Program-made: the position numbers and the translations under genes
From: Asterella californica
Lineage: Eukaryota > Streptophyta > Marchantiopsida > Marchantiales > Aytoniaceae
Assembly (NCBI GenBank): GCA_036924285.1
Contig: JAYKYS010000014.1
Span: 4,030,001 to 4,094,000, forward strand
Length of the DNA stretch: 64,000 nt
Direction of reading: 5' to 3'
In this document: positions 36,813 through 47,439 of the stretch, piece by piece
How positions within the stretch are numbered: position 1 is the stretch's first letter
How the letters are laid out: every line of letters starts with the position of its first letter
Notes under the pieces: generated by a model
Seen by the model: the letters and a program-made list of their open reading frames with translations, nothing else
Told to the model about the DNA's origin: nothing
Database searches by the model: none

Positions 36813-38722
36813 ATGGCAGCTTGCGATTTGGATGGAGATGGGATCGCCGACCCGATTCCCAGAGTAGGAGTGGCAGTGCTCATACGCCGGGGGAGTAGCG
36901 TTCTCTGCGGGAGGCGGAAGTCCAAAGTGGCATATGACGAATGGGCCCTTCCTGGCGGCCATCTAGAGTTCGGTCAGTGCTTCCCCATTATCTCCCATAC
37001 TATGTTTCCTGCTGTTGTTCAGGTTTCCTATACGTGATGCACAGAGTCACCTTCTCTTGTGAGCATGCTTCAGTCGCACGGTTGAGTTTTCGGACGACTT
37101 AGTGCTGTCAGTGTCAGTCAGTGAGCTCACTGCTGTTCTCGTGATAAGCACGGGGCCCAGTCGAATCAGAAGTATCTGAGAACCCGTTCCTCTCAGCCTC
37201 TCAGGAATCAAGAAACGTTCATCGTTCAGTTTGAGATCATGAGTGAGCTCAGCAAGAGCTATGCCAGTTGCAGCTGACAGCAGCCTTGAGCGTCCTGGAT
37301 ACGACCCGGCAAATCCTTCTGGTCAAAGAGTAGGTTTAACGATTCTGAAGTGCTCTTGCGCCCTTGACAAGTCCGTCGTGTGTTCGATTGCTCAATTTTA
37401 GCCTCCTTGAGGGAAGTCTCTCTCAGTCGTGCTACGCGTGGAGCGATTGAGTTTGCCCCACCGTCTTCATGCCGAACACTGAGTGATACGATCTTACAGC
37501 AGCTGAACCAGTTCAACTTAGACGATTAGCGGGATGTGTGTGGGAGTCTCAGTTCCATGACTTCGGGGTAGACGACATCCCTATCCCACGTCCGTCCTTG
37601 TTCTCACCAAGTATCTCCGCTGATAGCAAGCTTATCACTTGCAAAACCCTCCTCTTGAAGTAGATTCACGACCGGAAGCACCTGCATTAGGCCACGGCAG
37701 TTCGATAGAGAAGTGCTGGTTCGGACGGTGTTCCTGATTGCCATCCATGTTAGAAGAGATATTTTAGCTTGCAAAAAGTGGAATTCGCACTCTTGAATCA
37801 ACTGAACTCTGCGATTCATTGACAGAAGTAAGAGCGATGCGCTTTGTTTGTTAACACTCCATACGGTGAGAAGTAATATTTATGGCAGACGTAGTAACAA
37901 GAAGTCCTTGGGATGGAGCATGAGCCGGAGTTACTTATCCTTTCGGTCCTCACAGATTCCTCTATATCTCTAAGTCTTCAGTTTCTAGTGCTTCCTTTTC
38001 ACTTCGCCAAGTCCGTTGCTTCTTTGCATCGACTGCACGGTCTGTTTGGAGTGTTTCCGGGCTAGCAGACTGTATTCCCGTCTTCAGTTGTGGACCCTGC
38101 TGCTGCCTGCTGCTGTCTTCCTCGGACATATCAGGCATTTCATTTCAGTTCTCGTATTCCTAGAACATGCCATGAGGTCACAGAATGTCTGAACATTTCG
38201 AGTCGAAGGAGAAACTTGTAGGAACTCATGGAACTGCCATGTTGTCATCCGTGGAATTTTTCATCGTTCGTTCTCTTAGCACGTTTCAGGACTGATGTGC
38301 TTATTATAGACCAAGCGAGCTGAATGATTTAGCTCGACGTGGGATTTCTGGGAATGGAACTTTACTCTTCTAAAGCTGAAGGGTGCATAAGACTGACGTA
38401 CGTATCGGTTTGCCACCTTCTGGGAGCAGGGGAGACATTCGAGGAATGCGCGTGCCGGGAGGTGGAAGAAGAAACGGGACTTCTCATCCAGAATGTGAGG
38501 CTGGGCACCGTGACCAATACCGTCATGCTGGATGATCTTCGTCCGGTGCATTATGTAACAATTTACGTGCGAGCCGATGCGGCCGACCCGGAAGCCCAGC
38601 CCGAAGTTTTGGAACCGGACAAATGTGACGGGTGGAAGTGGATCGAGTGGCCCAACGTCCCCGAGCCTATATTCAAGCCGCTCGAGGAGCTTCTTAATAC
38701 GAAATACGATCCGTTTCTGTGA
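36813..38722 (+). CDS. NUDX1: NUDX1-like Nudix hydrolase (two exons)
   Basis: Exons 36813-36972 and 38430-38722 are joined by a 1457-nt intron (cg|gtcagt ... gagcag|gg) and give a 150-residue protein, the usual length for plant NUDX1. The complete Nudix box GX5EX7REUXEEXGU is present: Gly49, Glu55, Arg63-Glu64, Glu67-Glu68 and Gly70. The intron splits the Gly54 codon inside the box, so neither exon alone has a full motif. Further conserved NUDX1/NUDT15-type landmarks are ALPGGHLEFG, the EPDKC-x-GW segment and the C-terminal YDPF. Members are cytosolic, Mg-dependent pyrophosphohydrolases that act on oxidised or other nucleoside triphosphates; some plant NUDX1 enzymes act on isoprenyl diphosphates. 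The substrate cannot be decided from sequence alone. The start ATG has a good context (gcgATGG). The gene converges on RAY1, with 972 bp between stop codons. Confidence 0.93.
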
Positions 38723-39694
38723 AATGGGAGAAGCCGCATGTTCCTCCAAAATTCAACCGTTTCCTTCGTGCCATCCTCGTATTTCAGCTGTGTGCTGCCT
38801 GGTGAAGATCACGTGTTTTTCAGCGTGGGACTGCAAAGACGAAACAAATTTTAGGCTGCAAATGAGAATGTCGTGAGGAAGATGACCGTCATGGGATGAG
38901 TCGAGGTAGTGGTGTGGTTAGGGTTCGTGAAGTCGGACTCAATCAGTTTAGTCCGCAGGTGCTAGTATGTCGTGGCTTTGGCAATGCTGCTGCTGCTGCT
39001 TAGAACTTAGTGTGTACCACTTCTGCTTTTCGGGTGATTCGGTCGGTATGTATGATTCATTAGCCTCACCATGATGAATCTGCTGACCATTTCGTGCACT
39101 TTGGAACCAAGTGCTCGGTTCTGAGAATTTGGACTCCGACAAAGTAAATTGGTTGTCCGCTTTGTACAGTTTAGAAAACATTTGAGAAATATTTCATCTG
39201 CTCGTTTCCCAGATATTGGAGTCTCTGAGACCTGATTCCCTTCACTTGTTGGCAACTTGTAAACGCATGCACACCCATTGTCTCAGAAGTGTCGCCATCA
39301 CTTGTAACTGGTCCACGACAAGTGCACGATGACGCAAACAGGCTGCTATCAGACTTGCTGAAGATACCGCCTAGCAGTCATTGAAAATCGGTTGGGGTCA
39401 AAAGAAACGACTTGTCTCGTTCTGTCCGTCAATTCAGGACAGCTTCACGACCCTTTTAACCAAAATCATACGCTTGTAAAGGAAATGACTGAGGTTGGAA
39501 GATGAAGTAGCACTCTGAGAACACAGGAAGTATATACTCCACGCCAAATCTGGACATGCGACGGAACCTGAAAGAAATGAGAGCGAATCATGTTTGTCGA
39601 CGACTTCAAGGCGTCTGATTTATTCACTAAAGAATTATTTGGTACAAATGATCGGTTTCAATGGTTTTCTTGACCATCCCGTGAGAGCTGTTGC
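38723..39694. other. Tail-to-tail interval between NUDX1 and RAY1
   Basis: No gene is seen; the interval should hold both 3' UTRs. A short (gct)n microsatellite is at about 38985-39001. Confidence 0.5.
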
Positions 39695-42600
39695 CTAGCC
39701 CCAGCTCCGCATACACATACGAGTCTTCGAGTCATACTCCCAGAGACCTGACTTATACTGACGCTCGAGTTTCTTCTTCCTTCCACTCACCCAATTGTTG
39801 TGCAAAACTCTGCATCCCTGGGCCTCACAGACTTGCCTTACATTCTTCTTCTCCCACAACCTTTTAAAAGCCCCATTTGGATACTTTACAGGGTCCAAAA
39901 AGTGGACCGTGACATTGAGCTCAGGCTCAACGCATAAGTCATCTCCCACTGCATACACTCCTCCATAACCACACAGCACATCATAAAAGCTGGGTTGTTC
40001 TGACTTTTCCGAAACGGCCGCATGCTGCACGATCTTGCTGAAAGCAGCGATAGTTTGACTATCCGACCACGCGAAGTAGAACCCTGAGTTCAGACGTCGT
40101 GGCTGATTCCATGGCTCTGCACCCAGTAGACAAAATAAACGGCGTTCATGTAAGTAAAAGGATTGCTCAAAATTGTCTTAAAAACTGAGCCAGCGGTTCA
40201 GGTCCCGTCATCCAGGGTTGCGATCTCACACAAACATAGATTGCGGTTCTGTGCTTACAGTGATAACAGCCATTTTCTCCTCTACTGTTGTTTCTCATCT
40301 TACTGCTATTCGATAGCAACCCCATAGATGTCAGCCGAAGGATGACTAATGGAATCCATACCGTGGATAAAAGATATTCGTGTTCAATCCCCAAAAGCGT
40401 TTGAAGACTATTCAGTTGCTACTGTATATTTCATTCCGGCAGGTCGCTCAATGCACTTCGGAGACCCGGGTATGAACTTCTAGAAACCGTTTAAACCCTA
40501 AAACAAGAACAAGTTCAAAACGTGCAACATCAAGACTCCATAGCCTAGGTATAAGCAAAATGCATGGGATCTTCATCTTCCCCAAACTCACTGAACATGC
40601 AAGCCTACCTGTTTCGTTCCACTGATCTGTCTGTGCAGTAAGGTGACCTGGACCATATGCCATAAGTTCTTGCGATGGATCCTGGAACCAGTACACATCC
40701 ACATCGCTAAAAAGAACGTGATACCCCAATTGCAGTATTCTCAAAACTGTTCGTGACTTCATTTTCGTAACCTTCTGGAAGCACTCTGTGCCAAAGTGGC
40801 AGTCATCGCGGCTGACGTTGAGGTCTAAACTGCTCTTGAACACCGGCAAACCCTACATCAACACCAGATTTTAGTGAGTTCGAAATTCCTGAGCAGATCA
40901 CCGTCCGGAATGATATAGCGGGACCTCATGGCCTAAGGCTAATAGACCTTCACAGCACAAGCATTTTAGCCTCCTACATGTATGAATTAATACCTGGTGA
41001 ACTGCAAACCGGTAGATATCATCATCTATCGCTGACACCAGAAAGTTTGAAACGTTCAGGTGCTTCAGCCGGCAGACCCAGTTCATTAACATATCCCGAT
41101 AATTATTCCCCACTACGGCGAGAATAACCACGTTTTCCGCATTAGCCCGCTTTTCCACCAAATATTCTAACGAGCAAGGCGCTACCTCTGTCTTGTTCAG
41201 TTCCAGGAAGCTGGACCTTTCAGATAATGCCCGACGGACTGGAGCCCGGCTTTTGCAACCGCAGTCCTTGACTTGCTCATTGGGTAGCGTGCTCCGACGC
41301 ACAGAGTTTCGAGTCAGAAATATTATCATCTTCTCTGTCCAAGAATTGCCTTCAACTGAGAGACTACGTCCCTCACTACTCCAGTTATTCGAGGACTTCA
41401 CATCTGACGGTTGGGAAACACCAAACCAGGAACCCCAGCTTTCAGTTTGCTTGGGCTTGAGCGATATACTACTTCGCTCTCTTCCAGCTGGCTTGACTCT
41501 TCGCTTAAGAACTGAGCAGAGGCAGGAACGAGGGGAAAGGTTTACAATGCAAAACGTCTTCCACTGTAAGCCACCACATGTCACTATCTTAAACGAGATG
41601 TCAGATAACTGGGAAGGTCTGAAGCGGTATGATCCATAACTGGATGCCAGCTGAATGTTTCCTCTGACTTCCCTCAAACTGATCATTTCCTTCTCATCGT
41701 CCGATGGTACCAGAGTAGAAGATGCAACCGTGTCCAACACTCGAAACACGTTCATGGCTTCAGTCCCATCAATAACAAGGCGATACTTAGATGCAAGTGC
41801 CTCTCCGAGTAGCCAAGAATCATGTTGACCCTGTCTAAACACGAAAGGAGGTATCACCCCTGCATGAAGTGGTCGCTGGTTTGCATTCCAAGCCCACATT
41901 TGTGCCACTCCACCGATGATAAAATCACCTTTGGCCTTCACGTATGCCTCCACCTGAATAGCCACACTCCAATCCACTGACTAATCAGGAAAATTTTATT
42001 TATGCTTACGATGCCTCAACAGATGCAGGAGAGGAAATGGCCGCTACAATACAAGGTTCGAGGCGAAATCGGAGCAGAGACCGAATAACTTAACACTTTT
42101 TGAGAAAATCAAAAGTATTCATGCGATGAGACCACCCGACACCCTTGAACCTTCATCTCCAGGATGTACGGCAAATAAATTGCGAACAAACATAGAACAG
42201 TCAAGAATCTAGCAGAATCAACAAATATTCAAGGAAACTATACTTAAGGCAATGCTTTCGACACGGGCGGTTGTTCTCTTCCCGATTCCACTAAATTGTT
42301 ACAGAGTGCTGCCCATGTCTCATGAACCCGAAATTTCCAAGTCAAGCCTTTCAACACTTCAAATGTAATCAGACAAAAAACACTCTTCTGGATTCATCAA
42401 TTCATCAATTCGACAAAAGACTCAGACTTTGATTTGGACTTTGCAGAATCAACAACTTCCATATATGGAGCAAAGAAACATACTTTTGCATCTTCGACTT
42501 GGACTCCATTATTCTGAAGCCAGTGATCCCGAAGAGAGTAGGGAAAACTTTGAACAGTTCGAGGAAGCCCAGTGAGCAGCCAATCCTGATCGAGTTCATA

Positions 42601-43392
42601 AAGACTCCCCAAAACTGTTGATACATGGGGCAGTAAAATCAACTCTGGATCAATCATCAAAACAACACCAGACTGTACTCTCAGAGCTCTTTGCACCATT
42701 CCATGAAACATAGCTTTGCCAGAGAATCTGCACCTTCCAAGAAAAGCACCAATAGTGGAATCAAAAATCCGACGTGGACAACAAATTCAAATAGCAACCT
42801 TCATCCAGTAATGGACTCCCTTCACTAGAACAACCAACTACGAACTGCGCAAGTCGAGCTCTTAGCTTCATCAATACTTAAGACCACTAATGCATGTATG
42901 CCAGTGCTTGAAGAAAATATCTCCATCACAACTATAAGCACACCGACCAAAAACTTTTACATGTTTCTGCACGAGTGAAACATGTTCCGAATCGCACGGT
43001 CAGATAAATATGAAAGGCGATCCAGAGAACACTTACGTGAAATCAATATCAGCTTCCACCGTCAAATGGGAGCTTCCTGCAGCAAACTCGAGCAAAGATG
43101 GATGCTGCCCCAATAAGACCACTTTGGGGCGCGGCATGAGCCGCAACCAGGATCGAACTGCCATCTTTTGGCGTACTCCAACGTCGCCTAGAATCGGTGC
43201 TGGAGCCGTGAATATAGTCACTGCCAGCTCATTCCTACGAGCTGAAAACACTCCACTGTGGGAGATCTCATGGAGGTTTCCTATTTCACTCGGTACCATC
43301 CATATCACTGACATCATCATCGAAGCGTAGAAGGCCGTCCCCAAGAAAAATGCCCCACTCAACCACAAAAGCCATAGGACGCGGTTATCCAT
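39695..43392 (-). CDS. RAY1: RAY1-like GT77 glycosyltransferase (five exons)
   Basis: Exons 43392-43037, 42727-42484, 41953-40994, 40852-40609 and 40116-39695 (stop at 39695) all have GT-AG borders. Phases close to 741 residues. The protein has a short cytosolic start, a hydrophobic anchor (about residues 5-30, WLLWLSGAFFLGTAF), then the N-terminal domain of this clade (VTIFTAPAP, DPELILLP, DQDWLL). A second part carries MWAWNANQRPLHAGVIPPF. The C-terminal GT77 catalytic region (about 470-741) has YRDMLMNWVCRLKHL and the DVD metal-binding motif at about 570-572 in FSDVDVYWF. It also has RRLNSGFYFA, EQPSFYDVLCG and HNNWVSGRKKKLERQ. These landmarks match Arabidopsis RAY1 (At1g70630), a Golgi type II enzyme implicated in arabinosylation of arabinogalactan proteins. 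This protein is longer, with a poorly conserved Ser/Arg-rich insertion of about 180 residues in exon 3 (about 275-455). The acceptor activity is inferred from family. Confidence 0.93.
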
Positions 43393-45165
43393 CCCTGTCT
43401 CAAGCTCCCAAGGAACTTCAGTTCCAAACTTTCAATTAAATTGAATTTACTTCTTTGTTGCGAACTGCATTACTTCTATCCTGTGAGGTTCAGTTCACAA
43501 CTCTTGTTAACTACTCTAACTGCCTTTCTGTATCAATCAACGTTAGTCAAATGAGAAGGAATAAGGTTCTGGCCTCCACGCTCGCTCGGGGCTTGGAGAA
43601 CGAGTGGGAAAGTGGCTAACAGAACAATCATCTGCGGAAACCTGAATAAAACTGCACATTCTCACCAACCTCGGTCTCTCAAGTCCTCATCAGAGCGCCC
43701 TGTTCCATCGTACCCTTCTACAGGAACCTCTACAGAGTCCACAATGTGCTAACTTCGCACCTTCGCGCATCCGATTCCCCGAGGCTCGATCACCCTAAGA
43801 AACACCAATTGCCTGCTCTCCTACCAACTCCGACGGTGGAGAAAACAATCACGCTTCGGCATTCAGCCTCCTCGTCTCGGTAATGCTGCTCAACCGAAAC
43901 AAGGAAACACGCCAACTCGTAAAAAATTCGCCGTCTACATCTCCGTTTCTCCTCCACACTCCCATACTATGTCGATTAGAGAAGTCCCACGAATATCAAC
44001 AAAAACAACAACGTAATGCAACGGGCCCTCGTGCAATGCTATTCCTACTCACATTACTACGTGCACAGACTGACTGCTCGTCGACCCACGTCCTGATTCC
44101 TCCGGAAAGGAATGCTGCGAGCTGTATGCTCCGCAGCGCGTCTTCTTGCTCACGGAGGTCAGCACGGCCGTGCATCGAGCATGGGCGACAGAGTCGGACA
44201 GACGCAGTACCGCGAAGGATAAATTGGCTACGTACCACTCACCCTGTTCTTGCACAGCTCAAAATCCGCAAAATAACGGCCTTCATGTCTTATGTTTTGC
44301 TGGGTTCGGAGGCCGAATATTAGGGGGTGTCAAAGTTAGTAATCTTTTTAAAAGATTCTACAAAAAGGAGTTACGACTTCGGACAAACTTTCGCAAATGT
44401 TTAGTGCGGCACTTCCTTATGTACTCGCAAGAAAACGCTCGCGGGCATTTTTAACGATTATTTATTTATTTATCATTCATTTATAGTATAATAATTATTA
44501 TATAGAATAATTATTTTGAATATTAAATATAAAAAAATTAATTAAAAAATCACAATCATGATCTAGAATCAGTTATTTTTCTATTGCGATAACTGTTGCG
44601 ATATTACGATTCTTTCTCATTTCCTCATTAAAGAATATTTATCTCATAATTTTTACATCCCCTATTTGTCTATATTCTTCCGTGTTCTCTCATTTGTCGG
44701 TATTCGTCTATAAACCTGAATAGAGAGAGGAGTTTCCACGTCTTGTTCTCATGGTCGTCGTGGTTAGAGAAAATTAGAACGCTCAACTTTCTGAAGTGCA
44801 AAAGGTTTTGAGATTTATTCGGAGAAAAAAGTGACACAATGAATAGTCGAAGGATGGAAAGACCTCATCAAGCCTCACAAGGGAAAGAAGGACCTGAAGG
44901 TCCAAGCAACCAACGCCTCGAAGGGAGGAAGGACATCCAGGCTATGCCTCGCTATCAGTAGCTCTAAGGTCACCTATCGCTCCTCAAATATCAAACACAG
45001 CTAAGTCGAAACTCGAGCATACAAAAGGTACACATGAAGTAGCATCGCCTATTGCAATTGCTCTCTTATGAACCATGCTTGCTAAAGCTCTTGTAGAGCA
45101 ATGAAATTTGCTGTCTAAAAAACGTAGTAAAAAAAGAAACGGAAAGTGGCACCCTCTGACGTTGT
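43393..45165. other. RAY1 upstream region, then AT-rich DNA
   Basis: 43.4-43.9 kb should contain the RAY1 promoter; no motif is clear enough to call. The + frame at 43883-44323 and its - strand counterpart show no domain. 44450-44660 is very AT-rich (tatttattta-type). At 44839 a frame begins MNSRRMERPHQAS; its first 40 bp resemble the - strand near 23.24 kb. Confidence 0.4.
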
Positions 45166-47395
45166 CGTGTTGTGAGACGTCTCACATGTGAATTCAGTGT
45201 AGAACGTGTGTTGTGTTTTCTTTTGTGTTCGGTGAACCTTTTGTGTAGTTCGCATGAGAGGGTATTAGATGTCACGTTCACAGAGATCTGGATGTGAGAT
45301 CACACGATAACAAGATGTGCCGACTCAATGATCCGCGAACATTCGCATGAATGGCTCTTGTTGTCAAACATAGGTATAAGATAGTGGGTTGGGGGTTTGT
45401 GAGGTATTCTTCTTTGGGGGTAGTTTTCATGAGTGTGTCTTAGTGTCTTACGTGATAAGAAGGAGCGGCAGGAGTTGTATTTATCGATGGAAGACTGAAT
45501 CGAGTTCCAAATCTGCCATTTCTGAACCCGTTTCATATCAAGCTTCACTTGATCCACCGCGATCACTTTCGACAGTGGTCCGTCGTCTACTTTGGAGAAG
45601 AGTTCATGGGGAGGATGATGGACTCGCCTACTCCGATGATCTTACCAATCGTCACGTATGGAGAGGGCTGGGACTTGACAGTGTACATCTTACTTTGACG
45701 AGGACCAATGGACTAGAATTATCCAGCCAACATCCCTTTCAACGTCTGGGTGGATGTTCGATGTCACTGTCGGCGGAAGATCAATCATCGTGCATGGATC
45801 GCAAGAAACTTTGGCGAGGAGTACTGTGATCAAGTGATGGCTTCTCCATTTCCTTTTGTAGTACCTTTCATCGTAAATCGGTTCCAGGTCGTCATCTTGA
45901 CCTTGTACTGAATCTTAAGTGTTAAGTATGATCTCTATAGTTTGACGAGTGTAATTAACCTAAGGTTGGGGCCGATGCCTTGAAGGCATGAGAGGGTAGT
46001 AAGGTTATAGTTGTTCTAGGGTACCAAGTAGAGGACAAAAGAGGTTTTCAGATCTATTTTCTTATTGGTCTATTTTCGACCAATCAACTTCATTCTAGAT
46101 CTGCAGACGGCTTTAGGGTTTTGGAGGTCTTCCCGGGGGTCATTTAAGGAGTGAGTGGTCTTGTTGGAAAGCTCTCGAGACGGGCTACACTCTGGAGACA
46201 AAGATCAGGCGATTTGGAGTTCTGAGGAGAGAGGGATGGACGTTGAAAGTCAGGGGGTCAAATCGGTACCCCAAGCCACGTTTTGGAGTGATCCGAGAGT
46301 TTGAGAGGTGATCTTTAGAAGCTATCAAGGGGATCGAGTAGTTCACTCCGTGCTGGTTGTATTGATGTAAACCAATCCTACATTTGGGTTGGATTTGCTC
46401 CTGAAATGATCGATTGAAGTTGGCTGTTACAGTTGAGAGGTATGAGTAAAACCGCTTTCTTTGGATTCAAAGCTTGAGTTGCTCCGTGCACATGGGATTG
46501 GATCTCTGAATGAAACTTTCCAGGATGAGAGTGTGCCCTATCAGCTAGTCACATGTGAAATTTCAGTTCAATTGGGTAAGAGAATGTGTGGAGATCTAGG
46601 ATTTTGGTCATCGAAATCTGTAAAGCTCATAAGTTAGCACAGGCGGGTGGCTTGATTCATCGCGGACAGTTGGGTTCAGATCTGAGACTGAAATTTCATA
46701 CAGTAGTAGAGAAGAGTCAGAGGGGATGTCCTGTGAAGTTTGAGCCCGATTGGATAATTGAGGTGAAGGCACGAGATTGTCAAAGTTCAGTTTGCAGCGA
46801 GGCGAGAAAGACGTAGAGAGATTTCGCTTAAATCTCTTGGTTGGAGTTGAACAAAAAGCGACTTGAAGATGGGAGGTGTGCTTCTTGGAGGTGTCGTGTG
46901 GATGACAAGGAGGCTGTATTGTGAGATTGGTACGGCGATCACGCTCAGTGGAGGTGCCACGTCTTGCTGAAGCTGAGGTACCGTTATCCTCTGTGTCACA
47001 CCCCGAGTTTTTAGCTGTTTGATGCCGATATGTCTTGTATCATTGGGAAGCTTGTGTAGTAGGCGGTCCTTGCTGTGGGCATCTTCTTGAGCAAACTCGT
47101 CTCAGCGAACAATAGAAGGTCAGAGTCTACAATTTAGGTAGTTTGTCGAGAAGAAGTAGTGAAGCGGATGTTGATGAGAGATTGCATGAAAAGTGCTTGG
47201 GATCTAAACCAGACACGTATCGTGTATGAGCCTTGCCTTTATCTAGAGTGGAATCGAGCTCCGAGTCATTTGTGCGATGCACATGTGTTGCACTTGGGTC
47301 AAGTTAGATCTCTAGTAACCTACAAAAAAGACTGATAGATTAGATAGTGAGAGCATAAATTTTCATCGATTAGGTCGTAGATCCAGTTGTATCTC
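45166..47395 (+). repeat. Probable long LTR or LTR pair, related leader, heavily decayed
   Basis: The segment begins tgtcgtgttgtgag, like the LTR starts at 47440 (tgtcgtgtcgtgg) and 57814 (tgtcgtgctgtgaa). It ends at tctctacagccagatacc (about 47393), which matches the LTR-leader junction of the other copies (ctccacagccaggaacc, ctacagccaaatacc). By that logic it is LTR material whose leader was interrupted by the LTR starting at 47440. Internally it includes an unexplained coding-like stretch (see 45546-45900). The boundaries are inferred from edge motifs only. Confidence 0.4.
45546..45900 (+). pseudogene. Decayed coding-like fragment, unassigned
   Basis: One + frame reads with only two internal stops: FRQWSVVYFGEEFMGRMMD, SPTPMILPIVTYGEGWDLT, then NYPANIPFNVWVDV, then HRAWIARNFGEEYCDQV, to a TGA near 45920. 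The composition is protein-like, but no family is recognised. It may be remains of an element or a captured host fragment. A second frame (45389-45829) is also open for 146 codons. Confidence 0.3.
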
Positions 47396-47439
47396 TCTAC
47401 AGCCAGATACCCCGTGTATTCCCATACCATATTTCACGC

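Noticed and set aside
38985..39001. (gct)n run as a poly-amino-acid coding repeat
   Set aside because: It lies in the interval between two convergent genes, outside any supported exon.
41193..41639. 148-codon + frame
   Set aside because: It lies antisense to the third exon of the RAY1-like gene and is a shadow.
43883..44323. 146-codon + frame upstream of RAY1
   Set aside because: No domain; the opposite strand is equally open, suggesting composition-driven frames.
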